Origin: DASSCW01 sp036556695
GTDB lineage: Bacteria; Chloroflexota; Limnocylindria; QHBO01
Reading direction: 5' to 3'
Assembly (NCBI GenBank): GCA_036556695.1
Contig: DATBIY010000077.1
Coordinates: forward strand, 1 to 64,000
Length of the DNA stretch: 64,000 nt
A program made the position numbers and the translations under genes. The notes below the pieces were generated by a model. It saw nothing but the letters and a program-made list of their open reading frames with translations, searched no databases and had not been told where the DNA came from. The first letter of the stretch is position 1, and each line of letters begins with the position of its first letter. Below, piece by piece: positions 34,067 through 42,851 of the stretch.

Positions 34067-35256
34067 GGCGCGCGCTGATCCTGGTCGAGGACCTGCCGGT
34101 GCCGTTCGACCGGCGGGTCTGGTCTGAGGCACGCACCCTGCGTGACGCTGGCTGGCGCGTGACCGTCGTCTGCCCGCGCGGCGAGGGGTCGCGGCGCTGG
34201 CACGAGCGCCTGGAGGGCATGGAGATCTTCCGCTATCCGCTGCCGACCACCGCCGCCGGGCTGCTCAACCACATCATCGAGTACGCGGTGGCCATTCCGG
34301 CGACGCTGCTGCTGTCGCTGCTCGCCTGGCGCGGGCGCCGCTTCGACGTGGTCCACGCCTGCAACCCGCCGGACTTCCTGTTCCCCATCGGCTGGCTGTT
34401 CCAGCGGCTGGGGTCGGCCTTCGTCTTCGACCAGCACGACCTGGCGCCGGAGGTGTACGTCGCCCAGGGAGGCAGACCGGGAGGTCTGGTGCATCGGTTC
34501 CTGCTGTGGTGCGAGCGTCGCACCTACCGCGCCGCGGACGTCGTCATCGCCACCAACGAGACGTATCGGCGCTTCGCGATCGAGCGTGGGGGCGTGGATC
34601 CGCAGCGGGCGTTCATCGTGCGCTCCTCACCAGATCCGGCGCGCATCCACCAGGTGACGCCCGATCCCGGCCTCAAGGGCGGCCGGCCGCACCTGGTGGT
34701 CTACCTCGGCACCATGGGGCCGCAGGACGGCGTGGACAACTTCGTTCGCTCCGCTGCCGCGCTCCTGCGGGAGCGGCCCGGAAGCGCCCGGTTCGTGGCG
34801 GTTGGCGGCGGCAACCAGCTCGAAGCGCTGCGCGCGCTCGCCGCCGATGTCGGCCTTGGAACCGATGACCTGGCCTTCACCGGTCGCATCCCCGATGCCG
34901 AGGTGCGCACCATCCTCTCCACCGCGGACGTGGCGGTCAGCCCGGATCCGGCCAATGGCTTCAACGAGTTCTGCACCATGAACAAGACGCTCGAGTACAT
35001 GGCCTGCGGCGTGCCGGTGGTCGCCTTCGACCTCCAGGAGACGCGGGTCAGCGCCGCCGACGCCGCCATCTACGCCACGCCGAACGACACCGATGACCTG
35101 GCGCGGCGAATCATCGAGCTGCTCGACGATCCGGTGCGGCGCGAGCAGATGGGTCGCGCCGGCCGGGAGCGGATGGCCGGCCCGCTGTCATGGGAGGTAT
35201 CGGCCGCAAACCTGCGCGACGCCTACGCAGCCGCGGTCGCGTTCCGCAGAGCCTGA
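34063..35256 (+). CDS. Glycosyltransferase family 4
   Basis: A 397-residue GT-B enzyme. It opens LVEDLPVPFDRRVWSEARTL, typical of GT4 enzymes in Gram-positive polysaccharide clusters. FDQHDLAPEVY lies in the acceptor half. LGTMGPQDGVD and NEFCTMNKTLEYMACGVPVV lie in the donor half. Coupled to the acyltransferase by ATGA, it closes the rightward arm of the sulfotransferase locus, 7 bases before a convergent acyltransferase. Donor unknown. Confidence 0.88.
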   Translation: MRRALILVEDLPVPFDRRVWSEARTLRDAGWRVTVVCPRGEGSRRWHERLEGMEIFRYPLPTTAAGLLNHIIEYAVAIPATLLLSLLAWRGRRFDVVHACNPPDFLFPIGWLFQRLGSAFVFDQHDLAPEVYVAQGGRPGGLVHRFLLWCERRTYRAADVVIATNETYRRFAIERGGVDPQRAFIVRSSPDPARIHQVTPDPGLKGGRPHLVVYLGTMGPQDGVDNFVRSAAALLRERPGSARFVAVGGGNQLEALRALAADVGLGTDDLAFTGRIPDAEVRTILSTADVAVSPDPANGFNEFCTMNKTLEYMACGVPVVAFDLQETRVSAADAAIYATPNDTDDLARRIIELLDDPVRREQMGRAGRERMAGPLSWEVSAANLRDAYAAAVAFRRA

Positions 35257-35263
35257 TGCCGGG

Positions 35264-37234
35264 CTAGGGCCAGAAGCCGTCAGGCAGGCGGGCCACCAGC
35301 TCACGCGCGAAGAGCCGCGCCCCGTCCTCGGTGAAGTGCACCGGGTCCGAGCGCAGCGTCACGCCGGCGACGCTGTCCGGGCAGGGGTTCGAGGGGCAGA
35401 GGATCGGGTCCGGATCCACCACCACGACGTCCTCCGGATGTTCCGCCGCCCACTTGCGGTACTCGGCGCGCAGCGAGTTGATCGAGAGGATCGGCCTGGT
35501 GCACTCCTCGCTCCACGCCTCGTCGCCGGAGCACGCGGTTGGGTCGTCGCCGGCTCGGTGGAAGGGCAGGATCAGGACCACCTTCGCTCCCTTCGCGGTG
35601 AGGCGATCGAGAACCCCGTCCCAGTCGCCGAAGGCCGCGGCCTCCCACTCCGGGCTGGCTGGCGCGAGCACCACGCCGTCCTGACGGATCGGAAAGCGGT
35701 CGCGGTTGCTGATCCAGAAGATGACGCTCGGCTGGAACCTGTCCACCATGCCGGTCTGGCCGCGCTGGACAGCCTGCGGGCAGTCGTCGGCGTACGGGAA
35801 CGGGACGCCGTTGCCGGCGACATGCTCCGCCACGCCGATCGGGCACCCGGGGAACGCCGCGGCTGCCAGCGTCTGCGAGTCGCGTGCGCCCCGCTCGGCC
35901 AGGCCCGGATAGAAGCTCATGGCGACGGAATCGCCAATGAGGCCGATGGCACCGCGGGCGTCGGGCACCACGTGCGTGATCAGCTGGCGGTTGCCCTCGA
36001 CGAACTGCGGCGCGCGCAGGGCGCCGCGCGTTGCAAACACCGTCATGCCGGAGAGCACGAGCGCCACGCCGAGGGCGCCGGCCGCCACCTGCGGCACGCC
36101 CAGCCGCAGCGATCCCAGCCGGCCGTGGCGGATGGGGCGCTCCACCAGGAAGAAGCTCAGAGCCGAGATCCCCAGCGTCGCCGCGACGCGCACGACGGCC
36201 AACAGCGGCTCGGTGAGCGAGGTGTTCGCCGGCGTGACCCACAGGATCACCGGCCAGTGCCACAGGTACAGGCCGTACGAGATCATGCCGATCCACGGCA
36301 GCGGCTGGATCGACAGGCCGCGCCCCACCAGGTTTCGGCGATCGCCGGCGCTGGCTGCCAGGCTGGCGATCAGCGTGGCGGCGGCCACTGAGAAGGCGAG
36401 CGAGCCGCCGAAGTAGTACACCGCCGACGAGTCAGCCAGCAGCACGCCGAACAGGGCCAGCACCGCGATCGCCAGGCCCGCCGCCAGCGGAGCCACGCGT
36501 CGAACCAGCGCGGCGAATCCCGGAGAGCGATCCAGCATCCAGGCGGCCAGCGCCCCTACCAGCAGCTCGTGTGCGCGGGTGTGGGTCGCGTAGTATGCGG
36601 CCGATGGATCGGCCTCGCGCCAGGTGAGCGCCAGCGCGATGACCGACAGGCCGATCCCCAGCGCGAGGATGACCGGGATAACTTGTGCTCCCCACCGGCG
36701 CCAGGCGACGAGCCCCAGCCCCGAGGCGGTCAGCAGCGGCCACAACCCGTAGAACTGCTCCTCGATGGCCAGCGACCACAGGTGCAGCACAGGCGACGGC
36801 GAAGCGAACTCCTGGAAGTAGCTCTGCCCCTCGACGATGAAGCGCCAGTTGGCGACGTAGAAGAGCGACGACAGGATGTCGCCACGCAACCGGTCACGGT
36901 CGAACGGGGAGGACCACAGCGCCGCCACGGCGACCGCGGCGATCACCAGGAACAGGGCGGGCAGCAGCCGGCGGGCGCGCCGCAGCCAGAACTCGGACAG
37001 GGCGATCCGGCCGGTGGCCGCGTGCTCGCGCATGAGCAGCGTGCTGATCAGGAAGCCGGACAGGACGAAGAACAGGTCCACCCCCAGGAAGCCGCCCGGC
37101 AGGAAGCCCAAGCCAAGGTGGTAGGCCATCACCCCGCCCACCGCCAGCGCGCGAACGCCATCCAGCGCGGGAAGATATGCCAGCTTCGGGGCCACCGTCC
37201 GGTCGCCGCCGGCCGGCCCTGCCAGGCCGCTCAC
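35264..37234 (-). CDS. OafA-type acyltransferase with SGNH domain (2)
   Basis: A 656-residue paralogue in layout of the gene at 31976: membrane domain starting YLPALDGVRALAVGGVMAYH, FFVLSGFLISTLLM, RRARRLLPALFLV and LWSLAIEEQFYGLWP, then an SGNH domain with IGLIGDSVAMSFYPGL and DPVHFTEDG. GTG 37234 is chosen because it overlaps the tagD stop as GTGA. A second GTG at 37195 is possible. Being cotranscribed with gpsA and tagD suggests acylation of the same glycerol-phosphate-bearing polymer. Confidence 0.85.
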   Translation of the reverse strand: MSGLAGPAGGDRTVAPKLAYLPALDGVRALAVGGVMAYHLGLGFLPGGFLGVDLFFVLSGFLISTLLMREHAATGRIALSEFWLRRARRLLPALFLVIAAVAVAALWSSPFDRDRLRGDILSSLFYVANWRFIVEGQSYFQEFASPSPVLHLWSLAIEEQFYGLWPLLTASGLGLVAWRRWGAQVIPVILALGIGLSVIALALTWREADPSAAYYATHTRAHELLVGALAAWMLDRSPGFAALVRRVAPLAAGLAIAVLALFGVLLADSSAVYYFGGSLAFSVAAATLIASLAASAGDRRNLVGRGLSIQPLPWIGMISYGLYLWHWPVILWVTPANTSLTEPLLAVVRVAATLGISALSFFLVERPIRHGRLGSLRLGVPQVAAGALGVALVLSGMTVFATRGALRAPQFVEGNRQLITHVVPDARGAIGLIGDSVAMSFYPGLAERGARDSQTLAAAAFPGCPIGVAEHVAGNGVPFPYADDCPQAVQRGQTGMVDRFQPSVIFWISNRDRFPIRQDGVVLAPASPEWEAAAFGDWDGVLDRLTAKGAKVVLILPFHRAGDDPTACSGDEAWSEECTRPILSINSLRAEYRKWAAEHPEDVVVVDPDPILCPSNPCPDSVAGVTLRSDPVHFTEDGARLFARELVARLPDGFWP

Positions 37235-37629
37235 GCAGGTCGGGAGAAGATCTCGGCGCGAACCTCGGTGGTCGAGATGTTCGGCGTTCGGGGCAGGTAC
37301 AGCACCTCGCACAGCTCGTTGAGGTGGTCGAACTTCCCCTCCCAGTCCTGTCCCATGACCAGCACGTCGGCGTGGAAGCGCTTGATGTAGTCGGCCTTCG
37401 CCTCGAGCGACTCCTCGGGGAACGTGAAGTCGACCACGCGCAGGCTGGACACGATCCTGATCCGCTCCGCCTCGGGGTAGACCGGCGGCACTCCCTTCTT
37501 GGCGATGGTGAGCGCATCGGTCGACACGCCGACCACCAGGTAGTCGCACACCGCCTTGGCGCGCTCGAGGATGTTGATATGGCCGATGTGCAGCAGGTCG
37601 AACGTGCCGAAGGTGATGCCTACCCGCAT
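37231..37629 (-). CDS. tagD: Glycerol-3-phosphate cytidylyltransferase
   Basis: A 132-residue TagD-type nucleotidyltransferase that makes CDP-glycerol from CTP and glycerol 3-phosphate. It has the CTP-binding GTFDLLHIGHINIL (HxGH) near the N-terminus and the PRTPNISTTEVR segment (RTxGISTT motif, partly altered: Pro-Asn for Glu-Gly). The length equals the classical 129-132-residue enzyme. It lies 4 bases after gpsA, which supplies the substrate, and is coupled to the acyltransferase. Ethanolamine-phosphate or other polyol specificity is possible, but the gpsA partner supports glycerol. Confidence 0.88.
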   Translation of the reverse strand: MRVGITFGTFDLLHIGHINILERAKAVCDYLVVGVSTDALTIAKKGVPPVYPEAERIRIVSSLRVVDFTFPEESLEAKADYIKRFHADVLVMGQDWEGKFDHLNELCEVLYLPRTPNISTTEVRAEIFSRPA

Positions 37630-37633
37630 CGTC

Positions 37634-38614
37634 TCAGCTTCCCTCTCCGTGGTGAAACGCCCGCGCGATCTCGCGAGGCTCGTGCAGCGCCGCAAGGATA
37701 GTCTCGAAATAGCCGGACGAAATTCGGTGCCGTCGGAGGATTGACACGAACCCCTCCGCCGACCCCACGCCTTCGGCCAGCGCGCCGTCGGGATCCTCTT
37801 CCCGCGCCAGCCGCAGGCCGTGCTGGTAGTTGCGTGACTTCGGCGAGGAGCAGCTCAGGAAGAAGTCGGCCAGCGCTCCGGCCGATATGACGGTGCGCGG
37901 GTCGCCGCCCAGCTGCTGCGCCACCCCGCTCAGCTCCACGACGCCCTGCGCGATAAACGAGGCGCGGAAGTTCTCGCCCATGCCCAGCCCGTCCGCCAGC
38001 CCGGCGCCCAGCGCGATGATGTTCTTGCCCACGCCGGCTACCTCGAGGCCGCGCACGTCGGTCGTCAGCTCGAAGCGCAGCCGCTCGTTCTCGAGCTGGC
38101 CCGCGACGCGCCGACCGAGCTCCGGGTTGGCGCAGGCGAAGGTCAGGAAGACCGGGTGCCCGGCCAGCATCTCGTCGGCGAAGCTGGCGCCCGACATGAC
38201 GGCGATGAACGACGACCCGGTGGAGGCGTAGATCACCTCGCTCGGAAAGCGGGCCGAGGTGGCGTCGATGCCCTTCACGCACGACACGAAGGCGGTCGAC
38301 TCGCTCGCGGCGCTCGCCCTGCCGCCGAGCACCTCGCCGATGGCGTGGCTGGGCAGGGTGACGACCACAACGTCGTAAGCGTCCAGCGCAATCCCATCCG
38401 CCCGGGCGATGACGTGCTGCACCGGATGGTCGAACGTGCGCTGGCTGCGGTTGTAGACGCTGACGTCCACGTCGCCGCGTGTGGAGATGGCCGCGTGGAA
38501 CGCCCTTCCGAAGGCGCCGTAGCCCAGGATCAGGAGTCGCGTCACGTCGCCGGTGTTCGATCGCTGCGCCGGCTCGGCCGCAGGCTCGGCGGCCGGCGAT
38601 GCCTGCACTGCCAT
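37634..38614 (-). CDS. gpsA: Glycerol-3-phosphate dehydrogenase (GpsA-like)
   Basis: A 326-residue NAD(P)-dependent enzyme reducing dihydroxyacetone phosphate to sn-glycerol 3-phosphate. Signs are LILGYGAFGRAF (GxGxxG), VSCVKGI, MSGASFADEM (SGPSFA in most), EVAGVGKNIIALGAGLADGLGMGEN with the active Lys, and KSRNYQHG near the C-terminus. The first 23 residues are low-complexity Ala/Pro; GTG 38545 is an alternative start, but TAGGCT nine bases before ATG 38614 supports the longer form. In operon with tagD it is probably dedicated to CDP-glycerol rather than general lipid synthesis. Confidence 0.85.
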   Translation of the reverse strand: MAVQASPAAEPAAEPAQRSNTGDVTRLLILGYGAFGRAFHAAISTRGDVDVSVYNRSQRTFDHPVQHVIARADGIALDAYDVVVVTLPSHAIGEVLGGRASAASESTAFVSCVKGIDATSARFPSEVIYASTGSSFIAVMSGASFADEMLAGHPVFLTFACANPELGRRVAGQLENERLRFELTTDVRGLEVAGVGKNIIALGAGLADGLGMGENFRASFIAQGVVELSGVAQQLGGDPRTVISAGALADFFLSCSSPKSRNYQHGLRLAREEDPDGALAEGVGSAEGFVSILRRHRISSGYFETILAALHEPREIARAFHHGEGS

Positions 38615-38623
38615 GGCATGCGA

Positions 38624-38629
38624 AGCCTA
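38624..38629 (-). promoter_or_regulatory. -10 box of the gpsA-tagD operon
   Basis: TAGGCT, nine bases before ATG 38614, in a 51-bp divergent spacer shared with ppa. Confidence 0.45.
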
Positions 38630-38653
38630 CTACCCGTGCGCTGGGGGCCGGCG

Positions 38654-38659
38654 CATACT
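38654..38659 (+). promoter_or_regulatory. -10 box, leaderless ppa
   Basis: CATACT followed by six bases and then ATG 38666; no Shine-Dalgarno is seen. Confidence 0.4.
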
Positions 38660-38665
38660 GCTCGG

Positions 38666-39199
38666 ATGGAGCGTCGGGGCCCGATCGAGGTGATCATCGA
38701 AATCCCGAGCGGATCGCGCAACAAGTACGAGTACGACCACGCCCGCCGTCGCTTCGTGCTCGACCGGATCCTCTACTCGAGCGTCCACTACCCGTGCGAC
38801 TACGGCTTCGTGGAGGGCAGCCTGGCCGATGACGGCGACCCGCTCGACGTCCTGGTGGTGATCAGCGAGCCCACGTTCTCCGGCTGCATCGTTCGCGCCC
38901 GCCCGGTCGGTGTGCTCGACATGACCGACGACAAGGGCCACGACTACAAGGTGCTGGCTGTCGCCCACGACGACCCGCGCTGGGACGCGACCGCCAGCCT
39001 GGAGGACCTGTCGCCGCATCGGCTGCGCGAGATCGAGAACTTCTTCGACATCTACAAGGAGCTGGAGGGGCGGCCCGTCGAGGTGGCGGGCTGGCTGGGT
39101 GTCGACGATGCGTGGCGCATCATCGACGCGGCCATGGAGAACGGTCGCCGCGGCGTCGACAGCGAGGGCGAGGCGGCGAACCCAGGGACCTGGCGCTAG
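38666..39199 (+). CDS. ppa: Inorganic pyrophosphatase
   Basis: A 177-residue family I pyrophosphatase splitting PPi to phosphate in the cytoplasm. It has the N-terminal IEVIIEIPSGSRNKYEYD, YPCDYGFVEGS and the signature DDGDPLDVLVV with the metal-binding Asp residues. It is the normal bacterial length. It drives PPi-producing steps such as ATP sulfurylase and the nucleotide-sugar reactions encoded nearby. Its TAG stop lies inside the palindrome CTAG, which also ends the convergent GT4 gene. Confidence 0.95.
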   Translation: MERRGPIEVIIEIPSGSRNKYEYDHARRRFVLDRILYSSVHYPCDYGFVEGSLADDGDPLDVLVVISEPTFSGCIVRARPVGVLDMTDDKGHDYKVLAVAHDDPRWDATASLEDLSPHRLREIENFFDIYKELEGRPVEVAGWLGVDDAWRIIDAAMENGRRGVDSEGEAANPGTWR

Positions 39200-40119
39200 C
39201 CGGCGTCGTTGCTCGCGCCGCGCTGCCGGAGGAGCGTGCTCCACGCCTCGGCCATGGCCGCATGCCACGCCGACAGCCGGTATCGGTCCACGGTCCGCGC
39301 AATGGTGAACGGGTCGTAGTCAGGCACCGTGGCAAGGGCGCCGGCCCAATCCTCGTCGCCGACGAGCGTGCCGTTCAGCCCGCTGGTGATGATGTTCCGC
39401 AGCCCGCCCACGTCTCGCGCCACCACCCAGCGCCCGGAGGCGATCGCCTCGAGCGCCACGATGCCGAATCCCTCGTGGTGCGACGGCACCATCACGATGT
39501 CGTGAGCGGCCATCTGGCGTGCCACCTCGGCGGGCGCCATGTCCCGAATGCCGGGACCGGCGAGGGTGGTGGCGTGGCGCTCGGCGACCTCGTGGCCCTT
39601 GCCGGGAGTCGTACCCCCGAGATATAGCACACGCCCCCGCGCGGCCTGCGGGCGCGGCGACGGCCTGAACAGCGTGTCGTCGTAGCCGGGTGGGATGACG
39701 AGCGGCTCGCGCCCGATGCGGCGCAGGTAGCCCGCCGTGTCCTCCGAGTTGGTCACCAGCAGGTCGGCCCCGCGCACGACCTGGCGGACGAAGAACCGAT
39801 AGCCGCGTCCCCAGCTGAAGTAGCTGCGCGCATCGGTGCCGTGGGCGTACACCACCAGCGGCAGACCTCGCAGGCGCGCCACCACCAGGCCCACCCACCC
39901 AGCGGCGTACAGGATGTGCGCCTCGACCCCATCGAACGGGCCAGGCGCTCGGAGGCCACGCCAGACGAAGTGGACCAGGCGCCACGGCCACCAGCGGTCC
40001 CGGGGGTCGGTGACGAGAGTGACGTTCGGCACGCCGCGGAAGCGGTTAGCGACGAAGATGCCGAAGTTCGGTCGATCCGGAGTCGGCCAGACGGAGGTCA
40101 CAATCAGGAGGCGCGGCAT
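39196..40119 (-). CDS. Glycosyltransferase family 4 (short)
   Basis: A 307-residue GT-B enzyme, 60-80 residues shorter than usual. The acceptor half has VTSVWPTPDRPNFGIFV and VYAHGTDARSYF; the donor half has VLYLGGTTPGKGHEVAE and HHEGFGIVALEAIASGRWVVA. The shortening lies in the middle of the donor domain, where about 50 residues between the beta strands around 215-235 appear missing, so activity is not assured. ATG 40119 follows TAGACT by seven bases. Confidence 0.8.
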   Translation of the reverse strand: MPRLLIVTSVWPTPDRPNFGIFVANRFRGVPNVTLVTDPRDRWWPWRLVHFVWRGLRAPGPFDGVEAHILYAAGWVGLVVARLRGLPLVVYAHGTDARSYFSWGRGYRFFVRQVVRGADLLVTNSEDTAGYLRRIGREPLVIPPGYDDTLFRPSPRPQAARGRVLYLGGTTPGKGHEVAERHATTLAGPGIRDMAPAEVARQMAAHDIVMVPSHHEGFGIVALEAIASGRWVVARDVGGLRNIITSGLNGTLVGDEDWAGALATVPDYDPFTIARTVDRYRLSAWHAAMAEAWSTLLRQRGASNDAG

Positions 40120-40126
40120 CGGCAGC

Positions 40127-40132
40127 AGTCTA
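40127..40132 (-). promoter_or_regulatory. -10 box, leaderless GT4 gene
   Basis: TAGACT with a 7-base gap to ATG 40119; identical hexamer and spacing to serA. Confidence 0.5.
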
Positions 40133-40143
40133 GGCGGGGACCC

Positions 40144-40149
40144 TAGAAT
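40144..40149 (+). promoter_or_regulatory. -10 box of second flippase gene
   Basis: TAGAAT, nine bases before GTG 40159; the divergent spacer is only 39 bp. Confidence 0.5.
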
Positions 40150-40158
40150 TCCGGCACT

Positions 40159-41664
40159 GTGAGCGACCGCGCGGCCACGCCGCTCCGTGGAGGCCTGCGT
40201 CGCCTGGTCACCGAGACAGCCGTCTACGGCCTCGGCGGCATCGCGAACCAGGCGCTCACCATCGTTCTCGTCCCGGTCTACGCCCGGCAGCTGGGCGTCG
40301 AGAACTATGGCGTGCTCGCCGTGCTCAACACCGTGCTGGCGTTGACGACCATGGTCGTGGGCCTGGCGATGCCCCAGGGCTTCTTCCGCTGGTACCTCAA
40401 GGAGTCCGAGAACGAGCAGCAGCGGGCGCACGTCCTGGCGACGACGCTCTCGTTGCGGCTGGCTGCTTCGCTTGCCGGCCTAATCGCCTTCAGCCTGCTC
40501 GCGCCGCTGCTCGGCCTGGCGCTGTTCGGTGGGACCGGGGAGCTTCCCATCATCCTCCTGATCGGGCCCATCACCTTCTTCGACACGCTCAACCTGATCC
40601 CGCTCTCGTTCCTGCGCGGCGAGCGCCGGCCAGTGCCGTACTCGGTCCTTGCGTTCACGCGGGCCGCGCTCGGCAGCGTGCTGATCATCGTCTTCGTCGT
40701 CGTGCTGGACATGGGCGTGATGGGCGTGCTGCTCGGCTCGGCCATCTCGGCACTCGTATCGGTCGTTTTCGGGCTGGGCATCATGGCCCGCGCGGACAGG
40801 CTGCGGCTGGGCTGGGATCGGTCGCATGCCGTCGCGCTGCTGCGCTTCACCCTGCCACTGGTGCCGGCCGCGCTCGCGGGGTGGACGCTCAGCCTGTCGG
40901 ACCGCTTCGTGATCGGTGCGGTGGATGGCTACCGCGCCGTGGGCGTGTACGCCATCGGCTACACCGTTGGGCTGGCGATGAACGCGCTGGTGGTCCAGCC
41001 GTTCACGCTGGCCTGGGGCGCCGCGTACTGGGAGTACGCGCGCGACGAGGCCCAGGCGCCGCGGACCATCGCGCGCACCATGACCCTGTTCGCCATTGTC
41101 GCCGGGATTCCGGCGCTCGGCCTGTCGCTGTTCGGGACGGATGCCATCCGCCTGCTGCTGACGCCGGAGTTCGAGCCGGGGCGCTTCGTCGTTCCCTTCA
41201 GCGCCTTCGGCTACCTGGCCTATGGTCTCTACATGATCAGCGGGACCGGGCTGAACCTCGTCTCGCGGACGCGCTGGATTCCGTTAACCGTCGGTGCAGC
41301 CGCGCTCGCCAACCTGGTGATCAACCTGGTGACCATCCCGTTGTTCGGCTTCATGGCCGCAGCGTGGTCGACGCTCATCAGCTACGCGCTGCTGGCGATC
41401 CTCACCGGAGCCGCCTCGCAGCGCTACTACCCGGTGCCATGGGACTACCCGCGCGTGCTCGGCGCGGTCGGCCTGGGCCTGGCCCTGTCTGCCGCCGGCC
41501 TGCTGGGTCCCGATGCCCTGGCCTGGCGGATCCTGTGCTTCCTCGTATTCCCGGTGGTGCTGCTGGCGACCGGGATCGTCAGCCGGGTCGACGCCGTGCG
41601 CCTGGCCACGTGGGCGGGCAACCTGCCGGCGCGCCTGTCGGGCAGCTCCGAGCGCGTCCCCTAA
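40159..41664 (+). CDS. Polysaccharide flippase, second copy
   Basis: A 501-residue MOP-superfamily exporter with about 14 helices (N-terminal AVYGLGGIANQALTIVLVPVYARQLG, central LPLVPAALAGWTLSLSDRFVIG). It is only distantly like the Wzx at 27989, so it probably exports a different lipid-linked glycan. GTG 40159 is chosen for the TAGAAT box. It converges with a GT4 gene, their stops sharing CTAA. The three glycosyltransferase genes around it are each transcribed separately. Confidence 0.88.
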   Translation: MSDRAATPLRGGLRRLVTETAVYGLGGIANQALTIVLVPVYARQLGVENYGVLAVLNTVLALTTMVVGLAMPQGFFRWYLKESENEQQRAHVLATTLSLRLAASLAGLIAFSLLAPLLGLALFGGTGELPIILLIGPITFFDTLNLIPLSFLRGERRPVPYSVLAFTRAALGSVLIIVFVVVLDMGVMGVLLGSAISALVSVVFGLGIMARADRLRLGWDRSHAVALLRFTLPLVPAALAGWTLSLSDRFVIGAVDGYRAVGVYAIGYTVGLAMNALVVQPFTLAWGAAYWEYARDEAQAPRTIARTMTLFAIVAGIPALGLSLFGTDAIRLLLTPEFEPGRFVVPFSAFGYLAYGLYMISGTGLNLVSRTRWIPLTVGAAALANLVINLVTIPLFGFMAAAWSTLISYALLAILTGAASQRYYPVPWDYPRVLGAVGLGLALSAAGLLGPDALAWRILCFLVFPVVLLATGIVSRVDAVRLATWAGNLPARLSGSSERVP

Positions 41665-42830
41665 CCGGCCTCCCCGTAAGCCTCGCCGCGCTCGATCCGC
41701 TGGTAGAGGGCGAGCAGGGTCTCGGCCGAGCGCTGCCAGTTGAACCGGGTCAACGCCGCACGCCGGCCGTTCGCACCCATCTCCGATGTCGCGGCCGGAT
41801 CACGCAGTACCGATCCGATCGCCGCGGCGATGGCGCGGGGGTCGCGCATGTCGGCCAGGAGCCCGGCGCGTGGCTGGAGGACGATCTCCCGCAGGTGCGG
41901 AAAGTCGCTGGCGACGATCGGGATGCCGGCGGCCATGTACTGGAAGAGCTTGTTGGGCAGCGAGTAGGCATCGTTCAGCGACGACGGGATGGCCGGCGAG
42001 ACACCAACCTGCGCCGACGTCGCGTAGTCGACGACCTGCGCCTCGGGCACGGGGGCCATAACGTGGACCCGGTCGCCCACACCGCGATCATCGGCACGCC
42101 TCCGCAGGTCGTGCGCGATCGAGCCCTGGCCAAGCAGCACGAGGTGCGCTCCCTCGACCAGCGCCATGGCATCCACCAGCTGCTCCACACCGCGCCCCGG
42201 CGTGAGCCCGCCCAGCCGCAGGACGATGGGTGCCTCAGCCGGAATCCGCTCGGCGCCGGGCAGGGAGCGGATCTCGCGCCGCGTCGGCGATGCGTCGACC
42301 TCCGGGTAGTTCGGCACGAGCTCGAAGTGCCGTCCGTACCGACGGCCGAGATAGTCGGCGATCGGGCGGCTGACCGTGATGCGCCCGGCTGAATCGCGCA
42401 CGTAGCGGCGCTCCACCCATGCGTACAGCGCGAGGAATCCGGCCCAGTACGCGCGGCCCCGACCGCGCCGCTTCTGCTTCAGGAACAGCTCGTGTGAGTC
42501 GTAGACATAGGGGACTCCCAGCCGTTGCGCGGCGACCCCGACGGGCTCCAGCGCGTCGGCGTCATGTGCATGGAATACGTCCGGCGCCGTCGCCAGCAGC
42601 TCTCGCAGCACGCCGCGACGATGAGCCAGGTACCGCAGGCCGATGATCTTCGTGTCCGGGCGGCGAACGCGCAGGACCACGTAGCCGTCGGCCTCCTCGC
42701 GAAGCGGCAGCCCGCCGCCTGCCTCGGCGAGCACCGTCACCTGGTGCCCGGCGACGGCGAGCGTGCGCGCCTCCTTTGCGACCCGGGCATCGTGCTGCAT
42801 GTCGTTGCGGACGAGCATGGTGACGCGCAT
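41661..42830 (-). CDS. Glycosyltransferase family 4
   Basis: A 389-residue GT-B enzyme. It starts MRVTMLVRNDMQHDARVAKE and has FHAHDADALEPV and YDSHELF in the acceptor half, then LRLGGLTPGRGVEQLVDA, LVLLGQGS and SLNDAYSLPNKLFQYMAAGIPIVA in the donor half. The start codon ATG 42830 is fixed by TATCCT six bases upstream. It is divergent from another GT across 21 bp. Donor unknown. Confidence 0.87.
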   Translation of the reverse strand: MRVTMLVRNDMQHDARVAKEARTLAVAGHQVTVLAEAGGGLPLREEADGYVVLRVRRPDTKIIGLRYLAHRRGVLRELLATAPDVFHAHDADALEPVGVAAQRLGVPYVYDSHELFLKQKRRGRGRAYWAGFLALYAWVERRYVRDSAGRITVSRPIADYLGRRYGRHFELVPNYPEVDASPTRREIRSLPGAERIPAEAPIVLRLGGLTPGRGVEQLVDAMALVEGAHLVLLGQGSIAHDLRRRADDRGVGDRVHVMAPVPEAQVVDYATSAQVGVSPAIPSSLNDAYSLPNKLFQYMAAGIPIVASDFPHLREIVLQPRAGLLADMRDPRAIAAAIGSVLRDPAATSEMGANGRRAALTRFNWQRSAETLLALYQRIERGEAYGEAG

Positions 42831-42836
42831 GCCCGA

Positions 42837-42844
42837 AGGATAAT
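42837..42844. promoter_or_regulatory. Overlapping face-to-face -10 boxes
   Basis: The 21-bp spacer holds GATAAT on the plus strand (42839-42844, seven bases to ATG 42852) and TATCCT on the minus strand (42837-42842, six bases to ATG 42830). Four base pairs are shared, so both promoters cannot be melted for two polymerases at once. Confidence 0.5.
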
Positions 42845-42851
42845 CGGGCCG

